From Planctomycetaceae bacterium (GTDB lineage: Bacteria > Planctomycetota > Planctomycetia > Planctomycetales > Planctomycetaceae): a stretch of 64,000 bases of DNA. Location of the stretch: the NCBI GenBank assembly GCA_020638955.1, contig JACKHO010000005.1, positions 434,001-498,000 of the forward strand, read 5' to 3'. Both the position numbers and the translations under genes were made by a program. Under the pieces are notes generated by a model. The model saw nothing but the letters and a program-made list of their open reading frames with translations. It had not been told where the DNA came from and searched no databases. Positions 43,983 through 52,915 of the stretch are shown here, in pieces. Position 1 is the first letter of the stretch, and each line of letters opens with the position of its first letter.

Positions 43983-45023
43983 ATGGAAGCACTACTCACC
44001 AAACTGTTCGAAACACTCCACGCTGGTCAGCCTGTTGTCTACACAGCGCTCGTTGCCACGCGTGGATCAACACCGCAGAAGCCGGGTGCCCGGATGCTCG
44101 TGTTCCAGGACGGTTCGCAGTTCGGGACGCTGGGAGGAGGTTGCGTTGAGGCTGAGGTGAAACGTCAGGCACTGACGCTGCTGGTCGAAGGCGGCAAGTC
44201 GGAACTGCTGACGTTCGATCTCGACAAGGATTACGGATGGGATGACGGCCTGATTTGTGGCGGTCGAATGACCATGCTGGTTGATCCCATTCAAACTTCG
44301 TCGTCACGCGAGTTCTACGAAAAGCTCCAGGAAAACGTCATCAATGGCTGCACGGAAGCGACGGTCATCAAAGCGACCAGAGACCTCGAACCGGGAACCC
44401 GCTATCTCCTCGATGCCAGTGGAAACTGCGTGGCCACCACCGCGACTGAGCCCAATTGCCCCGCAGCTGTCGCCCAGGACCTCAAAGACGTAGCCACTCG
44501 CCCTCGCCCTTACGTAGGAGGAGCGGGAGGAGATGTTTCTTATGTACCGCTGCTGGCACGGGTCCCGCTGTACATTGTGGGAGCCGGGCATGTCGGTCAG
44601 AAGGTCGCGGAGTATGCCGCATCGGTCGATTTCGACGTCACCGTTGTCGACGACCGTGACGTTTACTGCAGCCCTGAGCGATTCCCGACGGCAAAACAAT
44701 GTTTGGTCGGTCCCATTCAGGAGACTCTGGAGGGAATTGCCATCGAGCCCTCGGCCTTTTGCATTGTCGTAACCCGCGGGCATCAGCATGATGAAGAAGC
44801 ACTTCATGTCCTCATTCAAAAGCCATACACCTACCTGGGCATGATTGGCAGCAAACGCAAAATCAAACTGATTTTCGAAGACCTTAAACGCCTCGGCATT
44901 CCTGAAGAAAAACTGGCAACGGTCCGTGCTCCCATTGGGCTGGAAATTGGCTCGCAAACCGTTTCCGAAATTGCCATCAGCATTGTCGCGGAACTCATCG
45001 CCGCCCGAAATCTACCACAGTAG
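43983..45023 (+). CDS. XdhC/CoxI-family protein
   Basis: 346 residues. The N-terminal domain has VYTALVATRGSTPQKPGARM and GTLGGGCVEAEV, typical of XdhC/CoxI. The C-terminal domain is a Rossmann fold (LYIVGAGHVGQKVAEYAAS, VVDDRDVYCSPERFP, FCIVVTRGHQHDEEAL). Family members bind molybdenum cofactor and help insert it into molybdoenzymes. No molybdoenzyme subunit gene is in the window. Confidence 0.88.
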   Translation: MEALLTKLFETLHAGQPVVYTALVATRGSTPQKPGARMLVFQDGSQFGTLGGGCVEAEVKRQALTLLVEGGKSELLTFDLDKDYGWDDGLICGGRMTMLVDPIQTSSSREFYEKLQENVINGCTEATVIKATRDLEPGTRYLLDASGNCVATTATEPNCPAAVAQDLKDVATRPRPYVGGAGGDVSYVPLLARVPLYIVGAGHVGQKVAEYAASVDFDVTVVDDRDVYCSPERFPTAKQCLVGPIQETLEGIAIEPSAFCIVVTRGHQHDEEALHVLIQKPYTYLGMIGSKRKIKLIFEDLKRLGIPEEKLATVRAPIGLEIGSQTVSEIAISIVAELIAARNLPQ

Positions 45024-45047
45024 TTCGGGCGGCTAAGCTGAACGCAA

Positions 45048-46097
45048 TTACTTCCGGGGGACCGCCATCACTTCAGGCTGAGGTTCGAAGAGCCACATGC
45101 CGTGTTCTCCCCCTCTGCGGAAGTTTGGTACGGCAAAGTGAGCAGGCTGGACGCTTCCAATTTGTGGATCGAGCCGAGGGCCAAAAATTGCCATGTAGCG
45201 TTTAATGTTCGGATCTTGAGGCGAACTGAACGAACCGACAGTCACAATCGACTCATGGCGATCGTGCCAGACATAGGCTTCCACGTTGTTGAAATAGCCA
45301 TTCGCTGAGACGTCATATTTTCCCCGCAGAACAACAGCCAGTTCCTGCGCGGCCTCGGCGGCATTGTCCAAGTCATTCCCCCCCTTGAAGAAGGACTCGA
45401 TATCAGGGACTTGCTCACCAGCCTTTACGTTGACGCTCTTCCCGTAGAAGCGAGCGATTACAAGTGTGTACTTCCCTTTGTTCTCGTAGAGTGAATAGCG
45501 CTCGCCGCCATTCAGCGAAATCAAGAGTGGGTCACGTTCGCGTTGAGCCAGCTCTTCTTGAGAGAGCAACGGATTGGGAGTCAGGAACGCACCAGCGAGT
45601 GGTCCGGGACGGCCTGGAGTGGGTTCGTAAATCACGCCTTCCTGCAGGCACTTGGGATTCAGTTTTTTGAGCCACTTCAGCGTGTCCTGTGCAATCTTAT
45701 TCTCGACGTCGGGATAGTTGCCTGCGATGACAGAAACAGAGCGGCGACGATGCAAATTCTTACGGCTCTCCTCCCGACCGAGACGATCATACGTCGCGAC
45801 GCGCTCGTTGCCGGGTTCATATTCGTGAACGTACGCAGGCAGGCCGAGTTGACGAAGTTCAATGACCAGCTCGTGGGCCGCTTCGTCAGGGGTTTTCCCC
45901 CCTTCTGGCGTTTCACCATCCAGCGAGTGCATGGTGGCGACCATAATCATCCACGGACCGCGGTGGTGAGTCAGCCGATATTCCTTGCTGGGATCGGCCT
46001 CAATGCGGGAACCAGCAAAAACAGGAAGTGCCTGCACGGCAAACAGCGCGCAAATTGCGATAAGAGATGCCATCCTGCGCATCGTGACGTACTCCAT
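45048..46097 (-). CDS. Exported protein of unknown function
   Basis: 349 residues from ATG 46097 (other possible starts at 46130 or 46082). A Sec signal (LIAICALFAVQALPVFAG) is followed by RGPWMIMVATMHSLDGETPE and LVIELRQLGLPAYVHEYEP, which recalls SPOR-type strand-helix units, though no family is certain. The rest is soluble alpha/beta with NNVEAYVWHDRHESIVTVG. Convergent with the XdhC-like gene; the stops are 24 bases apart. Confidence 0.63.
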   Translation of the reverse strand: MEYVTMRRMASLIAICALFAVQALPVFAGSRIEADPSKEYRLTHHRGPWMIMVATMHSLDGETPEGGKTPDEAAHELVIELRQLGLPAYVHEYEPGNERVATYDRLGREESRKNLHRRRSVSVIAGNYPDVENKIAQDTLKWLKKLNPKCLQEGVIYEPTPGRPGPLAGAFLTPNPLLSQEELAQRERDPLLISLNGGERYSLYENKGKYTLVIARFYGKSVNVKAGEQVPDIESFFKGGNDLDNAAEAAQELAVVLRGKYDVSANGYFNNVEAYVWHDRHESIVTVGSFSSPQDPNIKRYMAIFGPRLDPQIGSVQPAHFAVPNFRRGGEHGMWLFEPQPEVMAVPRK

Positions 46098-46327
46098 GTT
46101 GACGGGCGAATCAGGCAGCAGTCGGCACAAGGCGAGCCAAGCCAGCTACGTTAATTCAAAATGTGAAGTGTTGATTTGTTGGGCGACCGAAACGGTCAGA
46201 AGGGGATTCGCCGCAGTGCAAACTTGAGCGAATTTTGGGAAAGGACTGGTCTTCTACCCGTTTTCAGAAACTACGTCTAGACCACTTCTGCAGTTCATTT
46301 CGCAAGGCCACAACCACACAATTCCTC

Positions 46328-46687
46328 TCACACAATTGCCGCTTTGCAGTGCGGACAACAAACGGCATTCTCCCGGACTCTCATTTTGCGTGGTTTGAAG
46401 GCTCCATTGCCGCACTGCCACAGACTCCCTCCACAATGTGGGCAGAGCACCTTCTTTCGGCAATACAAGACAGTCACAACCCAGATTACAAGGAACTGCT
46501 CACCCAAAACCGCGACGATAAAGATCCAGTCCATCCGGAATACGCCGGGAAAAAGACTGAGCGCATACAACGTCGGGAGAATTGAGAGCATTGTCGTGAT
46601 AGACCGCACCATCGCAGCCCTTGCGAGCTGGTCGCGAAGAGCCGTTCGGCTGATCGTTTTCCATCCTTCTGATGTGGTCTGACTCAT
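46328..46687 (-). CDS. Small membrane protein with zinc-ribbon tail
   Basis: 119 residues from ATG 46687. Two helices (IIT-LSILPTLYALSLFPGV region and FIVAVLGEQFLVIWVVTVLY) precede a C-terminal pair CPHCGGSLWQC and CCPHC, a zinc-ribbon-like Cys cluster. The longer frame upstream looks non-coding. Function unknown; may be part of the accessory island that includes the integron remnant. Confidence 0.66.
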   Translation of the reverse strand: MSQTTSEGWKTISRTALRDQLARAAMVRSITTMLSILPTLYALSLFPGVFRMDWIFIVAVLGEQFLVIWVVTVLYCRKKVLCPHCGGSLWQCGNGAFKPRKMRVRENAVCCPHCKAAIV

Positions 46688-47043
46688 CGTAAACAGTTCG
46701 TTTCGGCAGACGCTGGGTGCCACTGTCGAAACGCAGCTATTTGTGTGCCACTGGCATTGGCCAGTGCCAATCGACTTTCCAGCCAGCGTAACCGTTGAGG
46801 GGCCGCGAGAGAAGAGGCAACTTTGGTGTGCCCCCGAACCAAACTCCGCGATCCCCGCGCCTCCGCGTGAGCCTCCTGCGGGTGACCTCGCGATTATGTC
46901 CAGTATGATGCACGCGGAGATGGGGAGGAGTTTAATCGTCGCAGGGCCAGTGCCAACCGGCCAAGAATTCAACATCACCCTTCATCGTCCGGCACCGCCG
47001 GACCTACGGAAACTCCATGATTGTCGCGTGTTAATTTAGGAAG
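46688..47043. other. Gene-free stretch with several palindromes
   Basis: A palindrome lies at 46749-46766 (CACTGGC / GCCAGTG) and a second GGCCAGTGCC near 46943. The dispersed repeat at 46981-47015 closes it. No gene is supported. Confidence 0.5.
46981..47015 (+). repeat. Dispersed REP-like palindrome, copy 2
   Basis: Second member of the family at 23390. On the minus strand it directly follows a sequence (AATTAACACGCGACAATC) that resembles the left half of an attC. Confidence 0.6.
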
Positions 47044-47352
47044 TCAATCATCCATAGGTTTTCCGCCCAGATCAATTGCGTTGCGACAGATTGCACGCAC
47101 GAGCGCCGAATCACCGAAGATTCTCGTGACCCGCCAAAGTCGACGAATGTCCGTCGAAATAGTAACGACACTATCGTTCGGCAATTGGCAGTGTTCTCCA
47201 ATTGTGATTATCGCTTGCGAGTTCTCGGTATTGCATTGATAGCGCATCCAAGACGCATCGGAGCTTCCGATAGGCATTGTGTCCATTGCGCGAACAGAAC
47301 AAGTGGAAGTGGCGACCACATGTAGAAAATTCGCGACCTCGGATTTGGGCAT
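47044..47352 (-). CDS. Hypothetical protein, probable second integron cassette gene
   Basis: 102 residues from ATG 47352 (frame open to 47451, which would enter the attC). AMDTMPIGSSDASWMRYQCN and ALVRAICRNAIDLGGKPMDD are coherent, but no family was recognised. It starts about 85 bases after the attC at 47437-47482 and reads in the same direction as the first cassette, which is expected for an integron array. Low confidence that it is expressed. Confidence 0.5.
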   Translation of the reverse strand: MPKSEVANFLHVVATSTCSVRAMDTMPIGSSDASWMRYQCNTENSQAIITIGEHCQLPNDSVVTISTDIRRLWRVTRIFGDSALVRAICRNAIDLGGKPMDD

Positions 47353-47436
47353 CGTGAATTGTGATGAGATCAGGATGTGCCTCCTGGTCCGGACGAACGA
47401 CGTCGGTAACCGGGCGGCGGTCACCGACTTGGAATA

Positions 47437-47482
47437 CAGAAAACGCGTCAACCGCCGCTCCGGTTGACCGCCTTGTTCTGCC
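47437..47482 (-). other. attC site (59-base element-like) of the first cassette
   Basis: On the minus strand: GGCAGAACAAGG, then GGTCAACCG, GAGCGG, CGGTTGAC, GCGTTTTCTG. The inner arms GTCAACCG and CGGTTGAC are perfect complements; the outer arms CAGAAC and GTTTTCTG pair imperfectly. This is the hairpin layout of attC. GGCAGAAC is the exact reverse complement of the GTTCTGCC that begins the same cassette at 48352-48345, as expected for a cassette inserted by an integron integrase. Confidence 0.78.
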
Positions 47483-47490
47483 TCTTCATT

Positions 47491-48327
47491 TCAGAACTCA
47501 GGAGTCCAATTGACATCATTTGGCAACTGCCCAGACTCGTACAGCGAACGGGCAATTTTTATTGCCGTTGCATGTGGGAGTGTTTGGTTTGCCGGGAAAT
47601 CGAGATCGATACCGCAACCGCAGCGGAAGTTTTGAAGTTCCGTTCCGAGACTGGGGTTGTTGACGTAGAGGCCACTGTCATCCGGCTGCGGGAGATACAT
47701 TAACCACGCAAGGCCCTGCGGATTTGTGTGAATGGTGAGTGAATCTTCCTCGTATCGTGTCATGCAGAGGTGCGAATAAACATCCGGCCGCAATTGACAC
47801 AACACTTTGTCCATTGCAGAGAGATCGCCAGCGAATTGTTCTTCGTGATCAATCTCAACTTTCCAGCCGGTGTATCCGCCACAGGCCAGCCAGATTTCAG
47901 GTGAGACCTTTTCATTTAATGAAAAGCAAGCCTCGCGATTCCCCGGCTTATTTCCGCGAGGTCCGCCGTAGCTTCCAAGATGTGCTTCACCAATGTAATA
48001 GAAGGCAGTCATCTCGGTTGTGCGAATGAAAAGATGATGAGTTCGCACTCGGACGGCCTTGGGGCCAGAACGGTCGTAAGTCTCGCGAACTGGGGTTGGC
48101 AACCATGAGTATTCGTCGTCATACGGCGTGTAATCAAGTCGCTTCGGCTTCCAGGTTACAGACGAAGGTTGTGGTAAATGCGAGTCATTGGCGCCAGGAC
48201 CAACAGTAATAAAGCACAGAACCGCTTTGGGAAGCACCGCAAATTGGTCGTCGCACCACATCTCGGCGCGCCCGCCGAAATCGGCAATTGCGTCGCGCAT
48301 CGTACATTCGCGATGGACTGGCAACAT
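47491..48327 (-). CDS. Hypothetical protein, first cassette gene of integron remnant B
   Basis: 278 residues (ATG 48327; ATG 48300 also possible). ADFGGRAEMWCDDQFAVLP, VRVRTHHLFIRTTEMTAFYY and GYTGWKVEIDHEEQFAGDLS are coherent, with many Cys and Trp. No family recognised. It fills the cassette position between the attI-like region and the attC. Oriented away from the integrase remnant. It may be an immunity, toxin or metabolic cassette; there is no evidence for which. Confidence 0.68.
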   Translation of the reverse strand: MLPVHRECTMRDAIADFGGRAEMWCDDQFAVLPKAVLCFITVGPGANDSHLPQPSSVTWKPKRLDYTPYDDEYSWLPTPVRETYDRSGPKAVRVRTHHLFIRTTEMTAFYYIGEAHLGSYGGPRGNKPGNREACFSLNEKVSPEIWLACGGYTGWKVEIDHEEQFAGDLSAMDKVLCQLRPDVYSHLCMTRYEEDSLTIHTNPQGLAWLMYLPQPDDSGLYVNNPSLGTELQNFRCGCGIDLDFPANQTLPHATAIKIARSLYESGQLPNDVNWTPEF

Positions 48328-48352
48328 GGTGCGATGGCTCTTGAGGCAGAAC

Positions 48353-48513
48353 TAAATGATAGGTGGAAAGGTCATTCCACCTATCACAGGGGAATCTTCC
48401 GTCTATCGGGGTTTGACATTTGGTTTCAGTCCTTGCATCATTGTTGACTGATGGATCGGCAGCGTCAAGTGGAAGGAGCGAACTGGCTGATGTGTTGAGC
48501 GGAGTGAGTGCGG
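48353..48513 (-). other. attI-like region of integron remnant B
   Basis: Lies between the integrase remnant and the first cassette; near-identical to 11306-11466 in reverse. A 12-bp perfect hairpin spans 48357-48386 (TGATAGGTGGAA / TTCCACCTATCA). On the minus strand the conserved part ends in CATTTA, then GTTCTGCC starts the cassette. Confidence 0.78.
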
Positions 48514-48870
48514 ATGCGACCGGTCCCTGAGAAATCGCCAAAACTGTTGGACCGTATGCGGTTAACGCTGCGGCGGTTGCATTACTCGTATCGTACCGAA
48601 CAGGCCTACGTCGCCTGGGTGGAGCGGTTTATTCGGTTTCACCGCTGCCGAAACCAGGGAGCGTGGAAGCATCCCCGCGAGCTGGGAAAGGCGGATATTG
48701 AGGAATTTCTGACTCATCTGGCAGTGGCACGTGACGTGTCGGCCTCCACTCAGAATCAAGCCTTCTCCGCGATATTGTTCCTGTACCGCAACGTGCTGGA
48801 AATGGAAATGCCAGTCATTGCGGCGGGATGGACGCGCGAGAAGCCGCGGTTGCCCGTTGTGTTTTCACGA
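48514..48870 (+). pseudogene. intI: Integron integrase (IntI) N-terminal remnant, copy B
   Basis: From ATG 48514 about 120 codons match IntI: LLDRMRLTLRRLHYSYRTEQ, VAWVERFIRFH, FLTHLAVARDVSASTQNQA, FLYRNVLEMEMP and RLPVVFSR. This is the complete N-terminal DNA-binding (core-binding) domain. Sequence similarity is lost after about 48870, and the catalytic domain with Arg, His, Arg and Tyr is absent; the frame stays open to 49014 but with unrelated sequence. It is inactive. The divergent TIGR01777 gene begins at 48969, overlapping the open frame. Confidence 0.85.
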
Positions 48871-48968
48871 CCGGACCTACATTTGATGGTTCGACAGAAC
48901 GATGTTATGGGTACCATGTCACCCCGCACCGGCTCAATCAGATCCCTGATGCGATCGACAAACACCTA

Positions 48969-49850
48969 CTACATCGCCGAGCGAATGGCCGTTTCGAGAT
49001 CGGGGTGCTGGTAGCGGTAGCGGCAGTCGTTGAGGGCTGTGGGGAGCACGCGGGCGCTGGACATGATGAGGGCGTCGGACATTTCGCCGAGCACAATGCT
49101 GGCCATGAACTGGGGCATGGGGAACAGCGTGGGGCGACGCAGAATGCGGCCGAGGGTGACGGTGAAGTCGATGTTGCGAATGGGGGACTCGCTGACGGCG
49201 TTGACCGGACCGGCAACGTCTTCATTTTGTGCGGCGTAGAGGAAGATGCTGGCGGCGTCGTCGAGGGAAATCCAACTCCAGAACTGTTGGCCGCTTCCCA
49301 TCCGTCCGCCGACTCCCATGCGGAATGGGAACAGCATGGAAGCGAGCGCACCTCCTTTGGAACTGAGGACAATCCCCAGTCGCACGCGAACGACGCGGGC
49401 TCCGGCGGCCTCAGCGGGGGCGGTGGCCGCTTCCCATTGCTGGCAGACATCGGCGAGAAAACCTTTGCCGGCCGTGCTCTCTTCCGTGAGTTCTTCCTCA
49501 CCCCGGTCGCCGTAGAATCCAATAGCGGACGCGCTCACGAGGGCGGGCTTGTGGTCACTCTTCGCGATGGCATCTGCCATCAGACGTGTACCGTTCACAC
49601 GGGAATCGAGAATCCGCTTCTTCTTTGCGGCGGTCCAGCGGCCTTCGCCAATGTTCTCACCGGCCAGATGAATCACCGCGTCGATGCCATCGAGTGCCTG
49701 CGAATCGAGCGTGCCGGCAGCGGGATCCCACTGTACCTCCCCTTCACCGGCGGGACGACGCACGAGCCGGACGATTTCAACATCAGGCCCCGCCAGTTCG
49801 GCAATTCGGGTCCCCACAAGTCCACTGGCACCGGAAATAAGCACGCGCAT
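48969..49850 (-). CDS. TIGR01777-family NAD(P)-dependent epimerase/dehydratase-like protein
   Basis: 293 residues. LISGASGLVGTRIAEL is the nucleotide-binding GxxGxxG; VIHLAGENI and SASAIGFYGDRG (with the Ser/Tyr of the catalytic site) follow. PFRMGVGGRMGSGQQFWSWI is the family signature (YfcH/SDR39U1). It is often found near cell division or polyketide-cyclase-like genes; here none is present. Function is uncharacterised in most bacteria. Confidence 0.92.
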   Translation of the reverse strand: MRVLISGASGLVGTRIAELAGPDVEIVRLVRRPAGEGEVQWDPAAGTLDSQALDGIDAVIHLAGENIGEGRWTAAKKKRILDSRVNGTRLMADAIAKSDHKPALVSASAIGFYGDRGEEELTEESTAGKGFLADVCQQWEAATAPAEAAGARVVRVRLGIVLSSKGGALASMLFPFRMGVGGRMGSGQQFWSWISLDDAASIFLYAAQNEDVAGPVNAVSESPIRNIDFTVTLGRILRRPTLFPMPQFMASIVLGEMSDALIMSSARVLPTALNDCRYRYQHPDLETAIRSAM

Positions 49851-49996
49851 GGGAATCTCACTTTGACAGTCAATCGAATCTGAATGTTCTCAGCAGATTG
49901 TAGTCGCAGTGCCTGGGGGGCAAGTGGGTAGCAGATAGTGGGTAGGTAGTGCGATGAAGACCTACCCACTACCAACTACCCACAATCTACTCTTCC

Positions 49997-50887
49997 TTAC
50001 CCAATAAATTCGAGCGCCACCGGGTTCGGAATCAATCCGGCTTCGTGGCCTCGATTCAGCAGCGTGGCGACGGCTTCCCGTCCGCGTGCCCCGAAATCGA
50101 TGGTCCAGTCGTTGACGTACATGCCGACGAAATCATCGGCCTTTTGATTGTCCAAATCGCGACCGTATTGCAGCGCGTAGTCCAGGGCTTCCTGGCGATG
50201 TTCAAGGCCGTACTCAATGCTTTGCTTGAGCAACGCCGTGACTTCGTCCATGGTCGGCTGACCGAGGTCTTTACGGATGGCGTTGGCGCCCAGAGGGAGT
50301 GGCAGGCCGGTGTCTTCCATCCACCATTTGCCGAGGTCAACCACGAGGTGCAATCCCTGGTCGCCGTACGTCAGTTGACCTTCGTGAATGATGAGTCCGG
50401 CGTCGACTTTCCCTGCTTCCACGAGGTTGAGGATTTCATCGAAAGCATGCACTTCGTACTTGAACACCCCGGCATCACCGGTCGTGTGCGGCTCACGAGC
50501 AGGCGTGGTCGGCTTGCCGCCCAGGCAGAGGTTGAGTGCGAGGAAGGCAGTCGTAAGTGTGCCTGGCACGGCAATGGTTTTGCCTTGCAGGTCGGCGATG
50601 GACATGGGCGTCTTGGCAACAACCATGGGGCCGTAGTTGTCACCCATGCTGGCGCCACAGGCGCAGAGGGCGTACGCATCGGTGAGGTAGGAGTAGCCGT
50701 GCAGGCTGACGGCGGTGAGTTCCAGTTCGGCCTTGAAGGCACGTCGGTTCAGGGTCTCAATGTCTACCAGTTCGTGCACAAACTGGTAGCGGCCGGTGTC
50801 GATTTTGTCATTGGCCAGCGCGTGAAACATGAACGCGTCGTCTGGGTCAGGACTGTGGCCAACGTTGATGGTGAGCTTCTCTTGCAT
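49997..50887 (-). CDS. mqnD: MqnD-like protein (1,4-dihydroxy-6-naphthoate synthase family)
   Basis: 296 residues. INVGHSPDPDDAFMFHALA is the family opening (SP-D-DAF-F), followed by ELTAVSLHGYSYL and GDNYGPMVVAKTPM. The fold is that of periplasmic-binding-like proteins. MqnD cyclises dehypoxanthine futalosine in the futalosine menaquinone pathway; relatives act as binding proteins. The other mqn genes are not in the window, so the assignment is moderate. Confidence 0.75.
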   Translation of the reverse strand: MQEKLTINVGHSPDPDDAFMFHALANDKIDTGRYQFVHELVDIETLNRRAFKAELELTAVSLHGYSYLTDAYALCACGASMGDNYGPMVVAKTPMSIADLQGKTIAVPGTLTTAFLALNLCLGGKPTTPAREPHTTGDAGVFKYEVHAFDEILNLVEAGKVDAGLIIHEGQLTYGDQGLHLVVDLGKWWMEDTGLPLPLGANAIRKDLGQPTMDEVTALLKQSIEYGLEHRQEALDYALQYGRDLDNQKADDFVGMYVNDWTIDFGARGREAVATLLNRGHEAGLIPNPVALEFIG

Positions 50888-51002
50888 GATTCTTCTCGAT
50901 TCCGTTTACAGATTTCCGCTCTGTGAGCAGTGCTACTGTTATTTGATGCGATGGGCTGCGTTCTCCAACGCCGATGCAGGCTGCGTGGAGCAGGTTACCT
51001 CG

Positions 51003-51025
51003 GTTATGGTGGGTTCCGTCCGCAA
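51003..51025 (+). repeat. Dispersed 23-base repeat, copy 2
   Basis: GTTATGGTGGGTT followed by CCGTCCGCAA; one base different from 43332-43354. Confidence 0.6.
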
Positions 51026-51266
51026 CTCAGGAAGCATCGATAGCGATGCTCTGAATCATGACTGCACGACAGCCTCAACGAAACGCTCGTTGTCAGCGGA
51101 CTGCCCCCCCTACAAGTCGGTTGGGATGGCCTGTTTTGCTGGAAAGTAACCGATATCCGGCGTTCTTTCTAACGCACCAACAATCACAAAGGCTGAGTTT
51201 TCTCAGATTCTCTCCACCTCGGCCAATTGCGGGCTGCTGCACCAACCACACCCCAAAAATGAACAT

Positions 51267-51295
51267 GGCCCGCTGAGCACAAAACTCAGCAGGCC
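51267..51295 (-). terminator. Hairpin terminator of sat
   Basis: On the minus strand GGCCTGCTGAG and CTCAGCGGGCC pair (one mismatch) around TTTTGTG; downstream ATGTTCATTTTTGG is moderately T-rich. Confidence 0.72.
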
Positions 51296-51324
51296 ACGAC
51301 ATTTTCAAGTTTAAGCCAGTCGGC

Positions 51325-52584
51325 TTAGCTGACTTTCATCGCTGCCGCGAGAATGCGGGAGGTAGATGGACGCATAATGCGCTGATCCACTTCTTCACCA
51401 CGCAGCAATGTGGCCCGGACGTCTTTTCCGGAAATGAACACGGGCTTTTCATCGGTGTGATTGGTCATCAAATCAACACGACCAACGGACTCATAGTAAG
51501 CTGCGAAGCCAACGTTGACGGTCTTGATTTGCAGATCGCCACCGAGGTTGTTGAAGATTTCCTGGGCGTCGAAATCACCCCAAATGGCACTGCCGTCGCG
51601 GTAAGGAGCGTCGGCGTGCTTACGACCAATGACAATGTGGCTGTAACCCATGTTCTGGCGGTAAATGGCGTGCATGACCGCTTCTTTGGGACCGCCGTAG
51701 AACATTTTGATGTCCAGTCCGAGCAGCTTGACTCGGTCTGGGACGGCTTCGCCGCGTCCGGACCAGAGCTCGGCGTCACTGTCGCCGTCACCCATTTGAC
51801 GCTCTTCGATGAGCTTCTCGTAGGTTTGCATCCGAATTTCAGCGTTGACGTCGTCACCCTTGGTTTCGCCGATCAGCGGATTCAGGATGGCGCCAGCGTT
51901 CTTGCCTTCCTTTAGCAGCACTTCCAAAGCGTAAACCAGTGCGTACTCGTGAGCCCGGTGCAGCGGGTTGCGTGTCTGGAAGGCGACGGCTGCATCCCAA
52001 CCGGTTTCGTCGAGCAGTGCACGCACTTCGCGGGGAGTGAGGACGTACTTGCCGAACTGAGGATTCTTGGGTTGTGGCAGGGCACGAATGTTACCGCCCA
52101 CGAGGTACGTGCTGTCGGCATCACCCTTCAGAACCATGTCGGCCCCTGGGTGGTCAAGGCGACCTGTGCCATAGACGGACTTCAGGTAGCCGCACTTGTC
52201 CCAAGGGTAAACGTCAGTGATATCGAGGGTTCCGACGATTTCGCCTTCTGGCGACGTCAGAGCGACGGTTTGTCCAGCGGCCAGGGTCTTGGCGACTTCG
52301 CTGGTGGCCGGAAATGCGAGCGGAATGGTCCAGGCGTACTTCTTGCCGTTGCTTTCCACGGCACCTTCTTCCAGGACCTGATTGAACACCTTGCTGCACA
52401 TCGGGCCGGTGAGCGGGCTCAGTGTTCCATCGCCGAAGCGGTAAACTGTTGACAGGTCGGCACTTGAGACCGGCAGCTTGGGTAGGGAAGATGCTTTCCC
52501 GCGAAAATCGTCTACTTCTGCGGCGGGGACTGTGCAGCAGACAGGTTCGGAAAGACCACCATGCGGAGGAACGAGTTGAGCCAT
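51325..52584 (-). CDS. sat: Sulfate adenylyltransferase (homomeric ATP sulfurylase)
   Basis: 419 residues from ATG 52584; the upstream open frame is not family-like. QTRNPLHRAHE is the conserved ATP-binding motif and GRKHADAPY another signature. N-terminal PUA-like and catalytic domains give the usual length for the single-chain enzyme, as opposed to CysD/CysN. It forms APS from sulfate and ATP. No cysH, cysC or aprAB is adjacent, so direction (assimilation or other) is not decided. Confidence 0.94.
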   Translation of the reverse strand: MAQLVPPHGGLSEPVCCTVPAAEVDDFRGKASSLPKLPVSSADLSTVYRFGDGTLSPLTGPMCSKVFNQVLEEGAVESNGKKYAWTIPLAFPATSEVAKTLAAGQTVALTSPEGEIVGTLDITDVYPWDKCGYLKSVYGTGRLDHPGADMVLKGDADSTYLVGGNIRALPQPKNPQFGKYVLTPREVRALLDETGWDAAVAFQTRNPLHRAHEYALVYALEVLLKEGKNAGAILNPLIGETKGDDVNAEIRMQTYEKLIEERQMGDGDSDAELWSGRGEAVPDRVKLLGLDIKMFYGGPKEAVMHAIYRQNMGYSHIVIGRKHADAPYRDGSAIWGDFDAQEIFNNLGGDLQIKTVNVGFAAYYESVGRVDLMTNHTDEKPVFISGKDVRATLLRGEEVDQRIMRPSTSRILAAAMKVS

Positions 52585-52915
52585 GATACTTAATATGTGT
52601 CGTCTGACGACGGTTGAGGGGACAAACGTCTTGCCACCACGGGAAAGACGCCAAGCCAGTCGCACACAAATCAAATGGGGCAAACCGGCCAGAAGAATGT
52701 GCAAGGAAATAACAATCCTCACAGGCGGCGAGACTAGGGCATCGACACTGGGGCGTCAAGATCGCCCAAAACGTTCGTCCTTTCGAGAAACGGTTTCACC
52801 CAGTGAGTTTACGAAAGCAGGAAAATCTGATTTGTGTGGAGTGGATATTCGCGAGGACATTCGACTATACTTCCCCGCTCAAATTTTGAAGACCCGCATT
52901 GACGGAAAATGAGAA
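52585..52915. other. Region between divergent sat and rpmI
   Basis: No gene is supported; it must contain the promoters of sat and of the rpmI-rplT unit. No riboswitch or L20-leader fold was recognised by eye. Confidence 0.35.

Larger units (their letters stand above)
50888..51324. other. Gene-free stretch with a repeat and a terminator
   Basis: No gene is supported. Contains the dispersed repeat at 51003-51025 and the sat terminator hairpin at 51267-51295. Confidence 0.5.

Noticed and set aside
44067..44957. Antisense frames in the XdhC-like gene
   Set aside because: The plus-strand gene has clear XdhC domains; the antisense frames have none.
48828..49883. 351-codon open frame on the plus strand
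   Set aside because: Antisense to the well-conserved TIGR01777 epimerase gene; composition is not protein-like.
50045..50926. 293-codon open frame on the plus strand
   Set aside because: Antisense to the MqnD-like gene; a shadow frame.
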